Below are positions 54,127-62,952 of a stretch of DNA of 64,000 bases, one piece after another. The translations under genes and the position numbers were made by a program. Under the pieces are notes generated by a model that worked only from the letters and a program-made list of their open reading frames with translations, was not told the origin of the DNA and searched no databases. The stretch lies in contig NZ_QUIV01000011.1 in assembly GCF_003480315.1 (NCBI RefSeq), forward strand, positions 31,881 through 95,880, written 5' to 3'. Within the stretch, counting starts at the first letter, position 1; each line of letters starts with the position of its first letter. The stretch is from Clostridium sp. AM33-3 (GTDB lineage: Bacteria; Bacillota; Clostridia; Lachnospirales; Lachnospiraceae).

Positions 54127-54769
54127 GGCCGGAAACAATTTTTATGACGGCATGATCACCTGCTCTACCCTGAGTGGGAAAGCGGTGTGCCGTTTGGTGT
54201 GGGCAATGAACAAGGCAGAAAACGACGATTATCTGGAAAAAGCGCTGTCTGGGATTCCGGAGAATTTCTCCGGTAAGCTGCTGGAAGTGCCGGTGGGAAC
54301 CGGCATTCTGACCATGCCGGTTTATCAGACTATGCCGGAGGCAGACATCACTTGCCTCGATTACTCGGCGGATATGATGGGGCAGGCACAGGAAAAGGCG
54401 GAGCACCTGCGTCTGAAAAATGTAACCTTCCGGCAGGGCGATGTGGGGGCACTTCCCTATGCAGACGATACCTTTGACATCGTTTTGTCGCTGAACGGCT
54501 TTCACGCTTTCCCGGACAAGGAGGCCGCCTATCGGGAGCTTTTCCGGGTCTTGAGACCCGGCGGGACATTCTGCGGCTGCTTTTATGTGATGGGCGAGCA
54601 CAAGCGGACGGACTGGTTCGTCCGGCGCGTCTATGAAAAGACGGGGTTCTTCACACCGCCCTATGAGACGGCGTTCAGCTTGAAAAAACGGCTGGGGAAA
54701 CTGTACGAAGCCGTAACACTTGGAACCGTGAAGAGCATGGCATGGTTCGTCTGCCGGAAAGCAGAATGA
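54123..54769 (+). pseudogene. Class I SAM methyltransferase, frameshifted at the start
   Basis: The body reads from about 54134 to 54769: NNFYDGMITC, motif I KLLEVPVGTGILTMPVYQ, ITCLDYSADMMGQAQEKA, GDVGALPYADDTFDIVLSLN, and RVLRPGGTFCGCF. The expected ATG at 54123, overlapping the hydrolase stop, is in another frame; one extra A in the GGAAAC run at 54131-54136 would join them as MRPENNFYDG. ATG at 54152 has no ribosome binding site but could give a shorter protein of 205 residues. Confidence 0.75.
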
Positions 54770-54954
54770 AGAGAACAGGGATGGTTTTACAAACGATTCT
54801 GGAGGGCCTTGGACTGGGGCGTTGCTGGCGCTTGTCTGCGCTGTGGGCATCTGCAAAGGGGCTGTTGGGGTGGTGCATCTTTATAGCCCGGCGGTGCAGC
54901 AGCGGTGCTGGCGGTCCTTATGACGGCTTTTATTCACTGAGGAAAGGAGAGACA
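54770..54954. other. Remnant between methyltransferase and hydrolase genes
   Basis: No intact gene. One frame reads LALVCAVGICKGAVGVVHLY before a stop at about 54921, which looks like the end of a membrane or transferase protein that I cannot name. It ends in an AAAGGAGAG site for the next gene. Confidence 0.4.
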
Positions 54955-55743
54955 ATGAAGTTTAAGACATTGGGAAATCGGAATGCTCCCGCTGTTTTGT
55001 TTTTTCACGCAATGGGCGTGACGGGGGAGAGCAGCGAACCGGTTGCAAACTATTTACAGGATAGATATTTCTGTATTCTGCCTACTTCCACGGTGTACTG
55101 CAAAGGGCAGAAATATGTCAGCAAGGCAGACGAGGTTCGTCAGGTGGAAGCATATCTGAAATCGCAGGGAGTGGAACGCCTTGAACTGGTTGTGGCTTCC
55201 TCAATCGGTGCCGACCTTGCCATGGCTTTTTTAACAGGCACGAAGCTGCCCATCGGACACGTTTTCTTTGACGGCGGGCAGTTTGCGCAAATCGCAAAAG
55301 GAACGCGCCGCGTTATGACGCCGTTTTTGTATTTCGCTATCAAGAGCCTGTATTGGTCAAAGGGCGGTACACTGAAAAAGATTTTGTGGTGTGACGATGA
55401 CTCCATAAAGCCGTATTTTATAGCCGCAGGCGAAAATCTGACCTATACAAATCTGCGGCGACAGATTCTGGACAGCCTGGAGGATAAACCCTTTCCGTCA
55501 CTTTCCAAAGAAATGCAAAGGCATATCTATTTCGAGTTTGGCAGCATAGAAGACCATTTCAAATACCGTCAGATCGTGATGGAAGCCTACCCCTGCGGCA
55601 ATTACCCCGTGTTTGAGGGGAATGATCATATGCAATATCAGATTCGTGATCCGCAAGGCTTTGCTGAAATGCTGACATATATCGCTGCGTATGACGGTAT
55701 GCCGAAGCTCCCGTTTATCAGAAAGTATGAGGACCCGATATGA
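54955..55743 (+). CDS. Alpha/beta hydrolase
   Basis: A 262-residue hydrolase. The N-terminal strand and oxyanion region are APAVLFFHAMGVTGESSEP. The elbow VVASSIGADLAMAFL carries the likely serine (S-x-G in SSIGAD), and the final His is in FEGNDHMQYQIRDP. ATG at 54955 follows GGAAAGGAGAG. It overlaps the next methyltransferase by four bases. Confidence 0.82.
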   Translation: MKFKTLGNRNAPAVLFFHAMGVTGESSEPVANYLQDRYFCILPTSTVYCKGQKYVSKADEVRQVEAYLKSQGVERLELVVASSIGADLAMAFLTGTKLPIGHVFFDGGQFAQIAKGTRRVMTPFLYFAIKSLYWSKGGTLKKILWCDDDSIKPYFIAAGENLTYTNLRRQILDSLEDKPFPSLSKEMQRHIYFEFGSIEDHFKYRQIVMEAYPCGNYPVFEGNDHMQYQIRDPQGFAEMLTYIAAYDGMPKLPFIRKYEDPI

Positions 55744-56582
55744 AATACAGGATTGAGAAAAACACCGTGCAGGAGACGTTAATTCTTCCGCTGTATTCCC
55801 GGAAGCTGTGCACAGAGCTGTATCCGAACCTTTACCGGGACGAAACAGCGGTGTGCCTGATCGATGAAATCGACTACGACTTTTCGGAGGCAGAGAAAAA
55901 TTCTCGCAGCCTGATGCAGCGTTTCGGTGCGCTGGAGGTCGCCATGCGGCAGAATGACCTTGCGTGGGAGGTACGGAATTATCTGAAAACCCATCCCAGC
56001 GCAGCGGTGGTCAACCTCGGCTGCGGTCTGGATAACATCGGTAGAGCCTGCGACAATGGCAGATGCAAGATCTACAATCTGGATTTCCCGGATGTGATCG
56101 CCTTGCGGCAGCAGCTGCTGCCTGCCGGGGAGCGGGAGCAAAACATCCCCTGTGACCTAAAAGACCCCGCATGGTTTGACAAGATCGATGCTTCTGGCGG
56201 GGCGGTGTTCTTTGCCTCCGGGGTGTTCTATTACTTTCTGACGGAGCAGGTCAGGGCGCTGGTGCAGGGGATGGCGAATGCCTTTCCCGGCGGGGTGCTG
56301 GTCTTTGATGCCGCCAACCGGACGGCAGTGAAGATGATTGCAAAAACGTGGCTCAGGACTGCAAAAATCAAGGATGTGGGCGCGTATTTCGCGGTTTCCG
56401 ACGCGGAAAGGGAGCTTTCTCCATGGGACAGCCGTTTGCAAGTATCCAGGATGGGCTATATGCTGGGGTACAACGATTTGAAAGACCCTTCCGTCAGCGG
56501 CTTTTTCCGATTTCTCGCCAAGGTTGGGGACAACGGGATGAAAATGCAGATCGTAAAGATTGGATTTGGAGACAAGCTATGA
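55740..56582 (+). CDS. Leucine carboxyl methyltransferase family (PPM1/Tcmp-type) protein
   Basis: A 280-residue SAM methyltransferase. SAVVNLGCGLDNIGRACDNG is the family motif I; then NLDFPDVIALRQQLLP, and the late FFASGVFYYF segment. Bacterial members methylate carboxylates or hydroxyls of small molecules, including polyketide-like products. The ATG overlaps the hydrolase stop (ATGA), and its own stop overlaps the next start, so four genes are tightly coupled. Confidence 0.85.
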   Translation: MKYRIEKNTVQETLILPLYSRKLCTELYPNLYRDETAVCLIDEIDYDFSEAEKNSRSLMQRFGALEVAMRQNDLAWEVRNYLKTHPSAAVVNLGCGLDNIGRACDNGRCKIYNLDFPDVIALRQQLLPAGEREQNIPCDLKDPAWFDKIDASGGAVFFASGVFYYFLTEQVRALVQGMANAFPGGVLVFDAANRTAVKMIAKTWLRTAKIKDVGAYFAVSDAERELSPWDSRLQVSRMGYMLGYNDLKDPSVSGFFRFLAKVGDNGMKMQIVKIGFGDKL

Positions 56583-57034
56583 AAATTCTGGTATATGGTG
56601 CAGGCGTTCTGGGGTGCAATCTGGCAAGAAATCTGCTGCGCGCCGGAAAGGATGTCACTCTGCTTGCGCGGGGAAAACGGGCTGCGGAGATCAAGCAGAA
56701 CGGCCTGCGGATCAAGGACAAATTTTCGCTCCGCACCTCGGTCAGCCGTATTCCGGTGGTGACTGAACTTGCACCGGATGCAATGTACGATGTGATCTTT
56801 GTGGTCCTGCGCTATACACAGCTGGATTCCGCTCTGGACACGCTGCGGGCGAATCGGACGAAGAACATCGTTTTTGTGGGGAACAATGTGCAGGCGAGGG
56901 TGCTGGCGGCGGCGCTGCCGGGGAAGATGGATGCAGAGATCCGCACGGTTCCGGGCGGTCATGAGGGCTTCATTGTTCAGGCGGAACGGTATCTTGATTT
57001 GATGGAAACATTTTTGCAGAGAAATGAAATTTGA
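56579..57034 (+). pseudogene. Ketopantoate-reductase-like Rossmann protein, truncated
   Basis: A 151-residue product against about 300 for the ApbA/PanE family. The NAD(P)-binding start ILVYGAGVLGCNLARNLLRA and YDVIFVVLRYTQLDSAL, then FVGNNVQ, are intact. After LAAALPGK the sequence jumps to a tail (MDAEIRTVPGGHEGFIVQAE) that skips the catalytic C-terminal domain, so an internal deletion is likely. It could still bind NADPH. The start overlaps the preceding stop. Confidence 0.65.
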
Positions 57035-57085
57035 CAGTTCACGTCTGCGAATCAGTAAGAAAAAGCGAATCTTCAGGAAAAGAGA

Positions 57086-58042
57086 ATGGCTATGTATAAA
57101 TCACTTTTTGATCTTTCCCCGGAGCAAACTGCTTCCACGGCGATGCCCCGCACCGTCGTGTTCTCCAACGGAACGGGGAGCGGGAGTATGACCATCTGTC
57201 CACTGTTTTCGGGGGCAGAACTGTACTACAACGATATGCATCTTGTTTCCTTTGACGAGGCTCCCGCACCAGCGCGGAATGTGATCGAGATCAACCACTG
57301 CCGCGTGGGGCGTTACGAGTGCAGTTTTGGGGAAAATAGCTGCTGCTATCTGGCAGCAGGGGATTTTGCGGTGTGTGCAGCAGCGCGCAAGAAATCCTCC
57401 TCCTGCTTCCCATTGCGGCACTATCACGGCATTACCATTCTGCTGGATCTGGATGCGATCTCGCCGGAAATGCGGAGCCAGATGGAATGGTATGGCGTGA
57501 ATCTGAACGCTATCCGGCAGTATATCTGCACAGAGAACCGCTGCTGCATCCTTCGGTCTGCGCCTGTGGTTGCACATGTTTTTTCCGAGTTGTATACAGC
57601 TCACGCTGTGCCGGACACCGGCTATATGAGGTTGAAAGTACTGGAGCTGCTGCACGTTCTGAGCCGCCTGAAAGGCCGGGATGATGTGCAGCAGACAGAC
57701 TACTTCAATCAGCATCAGGTGGAATGTGCCAGACGCGCGGCAAAACTTCTCACACAGAAACTGACCGTCCATCAAACCATTGAACAGCTTGCGCAGGATG
57801 TTGGACTTTCGGCTACAGCACTCAAGAGCTGCTTCAAAGGCGTTTACGGCAGCTCGGTCTATGCATATCAGAAGAAATACCGCTTGCAGATGGCACAGAA
57901 GCTGCTGACCGAAACGGACAGCACTATTGCAGAAATTGCACACCAGATCGGCTACGAAAATCCAAACAAGTTTTCTTCCGCGTTTCGCCAGTCTCTTGGT
58001 ATGACCCCGACGCAATATCGGAAGATGCGTCCGATTGGATAG
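57086..58042 (+). CDS. AraC family transcriptional regulator
   Basis: A 318-residue regulator. The N-terminal part (1-200) is a sensor domain with several Cys and a DFAVCAAARKK stretch; the C-terminal double helix-turn-helix (about 215-318) shows IEQLAQDVGLSATALKSCFK and IAEIAHQIGYENPNKFSSAF. The general layout is like the PchR/YbtA regulators next to siderophore transporters. It lies between the methyltransferase genes and the ABC transporter pair, in the same direction, and is likely their activator. Confidence 0.9.
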   Translation: MAMYKSLFDLSPEQTASTAMPRTVVFSNGTGSGSMTICPLFSGAELYYNDMHLVSFDEAPAPARNVIEINHCRVGRYECSFGENSCCYLAAGDFAVCAAARKKSSSCFPLRHYHGITILLDLDAISPEMRSQMEWYGVNLNAIRQYICTENRCCILRSAPVVAHVFSELYTAHAVPDTGYMRLKVLELLHVLSRLKGRDDVQQTDYFNQHQVECARRAAKLLTQKLTVHQTIEQLAQDVGLSATALKSCFKGVYGSSVYAYQKKYRLQMAQKLLTETDSTIAEIAHQIGYENPNKFSSAFRQSLGMTPTQYRKMRPIG

Positions 58043-58060
58043 ATTTTGTCTGTTTGGTTC

Positions 58061-58114
58061 TTGTAAAAAACGGCCTGTTCCAGTAAAATCTGTTTGTGGT
58101 TAGCGAATGCTAAT
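58061..58114 (+). promoter_or_regulatory. Promoter and operator of the lipocalin-ABC unit
   Basis: TTGTAA (58061-58066), 17-bp spacer, TAAAAT (58084-58089). The dyad GTTAG-CGAATG-CTAAT (58099-58114) covers the expected transcription start, matching the two operators at 51917-51968. Confidence 0.65.
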
Positions 58115-58150
58115 TACAAAATCAAACGATTTTTCTGGAGGGGATTTTCC

Positions 58151-58827
58151 ATGCGTATGATGAAAAAAGTTCTGGGTACGGTGACCGTACTGGCTCTGTT
58201 GTTTCCGAAACGACATCCGCAGCGGCGGATGAAAACGTAGCTGCCATTGCACAGTTACTGAACGACTTGACAGGCAGCTATCAGGAGCTGTGGCCGGTAA
58301 TTTTGGCAGACGAATATCAGCAGACATGGCTGGACGACTGTACCGCCCTTGTGGGAGAGGAAAATGCGGAAGCTGCCTTTGAAAAGCTCTCTTCAATGGT
58401 TACGGGCGATGTCTACGGCGAGGATGCCGTCGAGGCCTATGCAAACGGCGGCGATGCCTACTTCTGCGACCTTGCGACCCTGACCTTTGACGGCGAAACT
58501 TCCACCATTTCTGGTACCGATAAGGATGGCAATGAGCTGTTCTCCCATACCTATCACTACATTGGCATGGAGCCTGTGCGTGGACTGTATGAGTTTGAAA
58601 GTGATGATGCCGATTCCGGCGAGTTTACCTATTTTTTCCTCGCGCCAGACACCAGTGCGGAAACCTACCACATTGAGTTTCGCTATGGTTCGGATGCAGA
58701 TGCTCTGAGTCAGTATGATGCAGGCGATTATGCTTACTGGCTGGCATCTGGCATTTCTACGGATTGCGACCAGACTATGATAGACAACTGCATTGAGCTG
58801 TTCTGTACTGAAAATCTAGCAGGTTAA
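58151..58827 (+). pseudogene. ZinT/lipocalin-like secreted protein, frameshifted in the signal region
   Basis: ATG at 58151 starts a signal peptide (RMMKKVLGTVTVLALL) that leaves frame near 58199. The next frame continues VSETTSAAADENVAAIAQLL to a stop at 58827, about 205 residues. The mature part (SYQELWPVILADEYQQTWLD; YFFLAPDTSAETYHIEFRYG) resembles the ZinT/YodA metal-binding lipocalin fold by pattern, although no His cluster is seen. The lost stretch probably held a lipobox. Family call is tentative. Confidence 0.55.
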
Positions 58828-58901
58828 TACGCAGAATGTGCTGTGGAGCAAAAACGCCACGGCACATTTTGGCATAAAAATTATTTGAAGGAGGTCTTTC
58901 C

Positions 58902-60671
58902 GTGAAAAAACAGTCCGATCTTTCCCGGCTGATGGGCTATGCCGGGAACTACCGAGCCTTTACCTACGCTTCATGGGTGCTGTCTGCGGTCAGTGCGCTG
59001 GTGGCACTGGTGCCCTTCGTATACATCTGGAAAATCCTGCGGGATGTGCTGAACGCCGCGCCGGACTATGCGCAGGCGGTGAACATCCCCCATTACGGCT
59101 GGATGGCAGTGCTGTTTGCAGTGCTGTCCTACCTCATTTACATTGCGGCGCTGATGTGCTCTCATCTGTCAGCGTTCCGGGTGGCGACCAATCTGCGGCT
59201 GGCGGTGTCGGAGCATCTGGCGGTGCTGCCGCTGGGCTTTGCCGAAACTTTTGGCAGCGGCAAGCTGCGCAAGATCATCCACGAAAGCACCGGAGCCGCC
59301 GAGACCTATCTTGCCCACCAGCTGCCCGATCAGTATAACGCCATCGCAACCCCGGTGGGGCTGCTGGTTTTGCTGCTGGCATTCGACTGGCGGCTGGGGC
59401 TGCTGAGCCTTGCGCCGGTGGTGCTGGCGTTTCTCATCATGGCAACCATGATCGGCAAGCAGATGGCTGAAAAAATGCGGCAGTACGGCAACGCTTTGGA
59501 ATCCATGTCCAACGAGGCCGTGGAGTACGTCCGGGGCATCCCGGTGGTCAAGACCTTCGGGCAGTCGGTCTTTTCCTTCAAAAAGTTCAAGGCCACCATT
59601 GACGAATACGAAAAGTGGGTCATCTCCTACACCAAAGACCTGCGCCTGCCCATGATGTTCTACACCGCCGCCGTCAACGGCGTGTTCGCCTTTTTGATCG
59701 CGGGCGGACTGCTGTTCACGGCACACGGTGTCACGCCGGAATTCCTGCTGAACCTGCTGTTCTATATCATCATTACGCCGGTGATCTCCCTGACTCTGAC
59801 CCGTATGATGTATATGAGCGAGAGCAAGATGGTGGTAGCGGATGCGCTGGCACGCATCAACTCGGTGCTGGAGGCGGTGCCCATGCAGGTGCAGGCTGTT
59901 CCGCAGCACCCGAAGGATTCCTCTGTCACGTTGCAGGATGTGCATTTCAGCTACGACGGAAAAACCGAGGTCATCAAGGGCGTTTCGCTGGAGATTCAGC
60001 CGGGACAGACCGTGGCTTTTGTAGGTTCCTCCGGCGGCGGCAAATCCACGCTGGCAAACATTGTCTGCCGGTTCTTTGATGTGCAGAGCGGCAGCGTCCG
60101 GGTGGGCGGAGCGGATGTGCGGGCTATCCCCAAGGAAGAGTTGATGGATACCATCTCCTTTGTGTTCCAGAACAGCCGTCTGCTCAAGGGCAGCATTCTG
60201 GATAACGTCCGTCTGGGCAGATCGCAGGCCACCGAGGCTGAGGTACTGGCAGCGTTGAAGGCGGCGCAGTGCATGGATATTGTGGAGAAATTTCCGGCGG
60301 GCATCCATATGGTCATCGGCACCAAAGGCGTGTATCTTTCCGGCGGCGAGCAGCAGCGCATCGCCATTGCTCGTGCCATGCTGAAAAATGCGCCCGTCCT
60401 GATCCTGGACGAGGCCACCGCTTTTGCTGACCCGGACAATGAAGCAAAAGTGCAGGCCGCTTTTGCCCAGCTTGCCAAGGGCAAAACGGTGCTGATGATC
60501 GCACACCGCCTGTCCACCGTCGCCAACGCCGACTGCATCCATGTGGTGCAGGATGGGCAGATTGTGGAATCCGGCACAAAGGATGAGCTGTGCGCACAGA
60601 ACGGCTTGTTTGCTCGGATGTGGCAGGATTATCAGGCTTCGGTGCAGTGGAAGGTCGCAAAGGAGGGGTAA
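58902..60671 (+). CDS. ABC transporter, fused permease/ATPase (YbtP-like half)
   Basis: A 589-residue half transporter. Six membrane segments (residues 1-310), then the ATPase with Walker A VGSSGGGKSTLAN, Q-loop FVFQNSRLL, signature LSGGEQQRIAIARAM, Walker B VLILDEATAFADPDN and the H-loop. GTG start at 58902 behind GAAGGAGG. The AFADPDN variant of the D-loop region is as in YbtP/YbtQ and IrtA/B, siderophore-related ABC proteins. It pairs with the next gene. Confidence 0.9.
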   Translation: MKKQSDLSRLMGYAGNYRAFTYASWVLSAVSALVALVPFVYIWKILRDVLNAAPDYAQAVNIPHYGWMAVLFAVLSYLIYIAALMCSHLSAFRVATNLRLAVSEHLAVLPLGFAETFGSGKLRKIIHESTGAAETYLAHQLPDQYNAIATPVGLLVLLLAFDWRLGLLSLAPVVLAFLIMATMIGKQMAEKMRQYGNALESMSNEAVEYVRGIPVVKTFGQSVFSFKKFKATIDEYEKWVISYTKDLRLPMMFYTAAVNGVFAFLIAGGLLFTAHGVTPEFLLNLLFYIIITPVISLTLTRMMYMSESKMVVADALARINSVLEAVPMQVQAVPQHPKDSSVTLQDVHFSYDGKTEVIKGVSLEIQPGQTVAFVGSSGGGKSTLANIVCRFFDVQSGSVRVGGADVRAIPKEELMDTISFVFQNSRLLKGSILDNVRLGRSQATEAEVLAALKAAQCMDIVEKFPAGIHMVIGTKGVYLSGGEQQRIAIARAMLKNAPVLILDEATAFADPDNEAKVQAAFAQLAKGKTVLMIAHRLSTVANADCIHVVQDGQIVESGTKDELCAQNGLFARMWQDYQASVQWKVAKEG

Positions 60672-60674
60672 GGA

Positions 60675-62411
60675 ATGATCGGAAAAATTCAACACGCCAC
60701 AGCCAGCTCCCCGGAGGGCGCAAAGGGGCTTGTAAAGGGCGTTCTGGCCTGTGCGTTCCAGAACATGGCGTTCATGCTGCCCACCGGGCTGCTGTATCTT
60801 CTGGTAAAAGACTTGCTGGCAGGCTCCACGAGCGGGAGAAGCACCTTCTATCTGCTGGGGTGCGTTGCCTGCTTTGCACTGATTTTACTGACCACATGGT
60901 TCCAGTACAACGGCACCTATTTTACCACCTATAAAGAGAGCGGCACCCGCCGCCTGACCCTTGCGGAGCGGCTGCGGAAGCTGCCCCTGTCCTATTTTGG
61001 CAAGCGCGACCTTGCCGACCTGACAAGCACCATCATGGCGGACTGCGAGGTGTTGGAAAAGGACTGCTCCCACTTCATTCCCGGTCTGTTCGGTTCCCTC
61101 ATTTCCACGGTGCTCATTGCCCTGAGCCTGTTTGCCTTTGAGTGGCGGATGGCACTGGCGGCACTGTGGGTCATCCCGGTATCTGTTGCCATCGTGGTGG
61201 GCAGCTACTGGGTGCAGGACAAGGTGCAGGTCAGGACCATGGCGGCGAAAATGGCCTGTGCGGACGGCATTCAGGAGTATATCGAGACCCTCCGCGACCT
61301 GAAAGCCAGCAATGCGGAGCAACGTTATCTGTTCGGCCTTTCCGACAAAATTCGGGCAGTGGAAAAGCAGTCCATCGTGGCAGAACTGACGACAGCGCTG
61401 TTCGTGTCCTCTGCGGGTATGGTGCTCAAGCTGGGCATTGCGTCGGTGGCGCTCACCGGCTCAGTGCTGCTGGTGCAGGGCAGCATCGACGTACTGACCC
61501 TGTTTCTGTTCCTGATGGCGGCATCCCGGATGTACGACCCCATGCAGGGCGCTTTGCAGAATCTGGCGGCGGTCATCGCCATGCGCACCAATGTGGGGCG
61601 GATGAATGAGATTCTGGACGCTCCCCTGCAGACCGGCAGCGAGCAGCTGACCAATCAGGGCTGCGATATCGTGTTCGACCATGTGGGCTTTGCCTATAAC
61701 TCCGGCGAGACGGTTCTGCGGGACGTTTCTTTTACCGCAAAGCAGGGGGAGGTTACGGCACTGGTGGGCCCCTCCGGCGGCGGCAAGACCACCGTTTCCC
61801 GGCTGGCAGCACGGTTCTGGGATTACCAGAAGGGTCGTATCACCGTGGGTGGCATGGATGTTTCCCAAATCGACCCGGAAAAACTGATGAGCCTGTATTC
61901 CATCGTCTTTCAGGATGTGACACTATTTGACAACACGATCCTCGAAAACATCCGTCTGGGACGCAAGGGGGCCACCGACGAGGAGGTCCTTGCGGCGGCA
62001 AAGCTGGCAAACTGCGAGGAATTTGCCGAGAAGCTGCCGGACAAGTGGAACACCAACATCGGCGAGAATGGCTGCGCTCTTTCCGGCGGCGAGCGTCAGC
62101 GCATTTCCATCGCCCGTGCTTTTCTGAAGGATGCGCCTATCATCCTGCTGGACGAGGCCACAGCCAGTTTGGATGTGGAAAACGAAACTGCTATTCAGGA
62201 AGCACTGTCACGACTTATCAAGGATAAAACGGTTCTCATTATTGCTCACCGAATGCGCACTGTTTCCAGTGCAGATAAGATTGTGGTGCTCAAAGATGGA
62301 GCAGTAGCAGAACAGGGATCGCCTGCACAGTTGCTGCATAAGGGCGGCATTTTTGCCCACATGGTACAGCTCCAGACTAAGAGCCAAGGATGGTCGTTGG
62401 TTAAGGCATAA
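60675..62411 (+). CDS. ABC transporter, fused permease/ATPase (YbtQ-like half)
   Basis: A 578-residue half transporter. Six membrane segments, then Walker A VGPSGGGKTTVS, Q-loop FQDVTLFDNTILENIRLGR, signature LSGGERQRISIARAF, Walker B IILLDEATASLD. Start three bases after the preceding stop, so the two form a heterodimer. Orientation of transport cannot be read from sequence: related pairs act in siderophore import or in peptide and drug export. Confidence 0.9.
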   Translation: MIGKIQHATASSPEGAKGLVKGVLACAFQNMAFMLPTGLLYLLVKDLLAGSTSGRSTFYLLGCVACFALILLTTWFQYNGTYFTTYKESGTRRLTLAERLRKLPLSYFGKRDLADLTSTIMADCEVLEKDCSHFIPGLFGSLISTVLIALSLFAFEWRMALAALWVIPVSVAIVVGSYWVQDKVQVRTMAAKMACADGIQEYIETLRDLKASNAEQRYLFGLSDKIRAVEKQSIVAELTTALFVSSAGMVLKLGIASVALTGSVLLVQGSIDVLTLFLFLMAASRMYDPMQGALQNLAAVIAMRTNVGRMNEILDAPLQTGSEQLTNQGCDIVFDHVGFAYNSGETVLRDVSFTAKQGEVTALVGPSGGGKTTVSRLAARFWDYQKGRITVGGMDVSQIDPEKLMSLYSIVFQDVTLFDNTILENIRLGRKGATDEEVLAAAKLANCEEFAEKLPDKWNTNIGENGCALSGGERQRISIARAFLKDAPIILLDEATASLDVENETAIQEALSRLIKDKTVLIIAHRMRTVSSADKIVVLKDGAVAEQGSPAQLLHKGGIFAHMVQLQTKSQGWSLVKA

Positions 62412-62464
62412 CAGAGAAGAAAAGCGAAACGGTCTGAGCCCTGTGTACAGCACGGGATACAGAT

Positions 62465-62665
62465 ATGCTGGATTTGAACCTGCCAAAGAATAGTTATGTG
62501 TTTTTACGTAAACATCTGGAGGAAGGCGTATATCAAGTTTCTGCTGTTTCTGCATCGGATGTACTGAAACGAAATACAGACTCTTTACGCTGTGCGGTCG
62601 AGAATGATGTGTTTGACTCGCTTCTGCAGGATTCGCTTTTGAACGAGTTGGAAATGGGGGATTAG
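62465..62665 (+). CDS. Unknown small open frame
   Basis: Sixty-six residues, acidic C-terminus. No family is recognised and no ribosome binding site precedes the ATG. GC content is low again after the ABC genes. It may be a fragment of a larger mobile-element protein. Confidence 0.3.
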   Translation: MLDLNLPKNSYVFLRKHLEEGVYQVSAVSASDVLKRNTDSLRCAVENDVFDSLLQDSLLNELEMGD

Positions 62666-62952
62666 GTGCAATATAACTGCTGACGGCGTAGAATCTTGGT
62701 GGCTAACTTGGTGGATATCTTGATGGGTGTCATCCTCTAAGTTATCATGGGTTGTGTCATAGGACTTATCATTGGCTGTGCCCATGATAGAGTGATCATG
62801 AGTGATTTGCTGATCGAACTGTCCTGTATGCAGGATTGGCCTGGAGCACAGGAGACTGTGCAGGAAATCCTGAAAGGGGACGAGTAGAAAAAAGAGCAGC
62901 TGCATGAGCAGGAAGTGCAGAAGGAAGAAGAAAATAGACAGAGCAGTTGATG
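62666..62952. other. Region without a supported gene
   Basis: One short frame (62747-62887, 46 residues, beginning with a hydrophobic CVIGLIIGC stretch) has no ribosome binding site and is not claimed as a gene. Purine-rich sequence at 62880-62945. Confidence 0.4.

Noticed and set aside
53215..54138. A 307-codon open frame on the minus strand
   Set aside because: Antisense shadow of the alpha/beta hydrolase, which carries clear HSL motifs.
59169..60695. A 508-codon open frame on the minus strand
   Set aside because: It lies wholly antisense to the first ABC transporter gene, is rich in His/Gln as expected from reversed GC-rich codons, has no family features and no ribosome binding site.
62747..62887. 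A 46-residue frame starting with a hydrophobic segment, considered as a small toxin
   Set aside because: No ribosome binding site, no antisense RNA candidate and unconvincing sequence.
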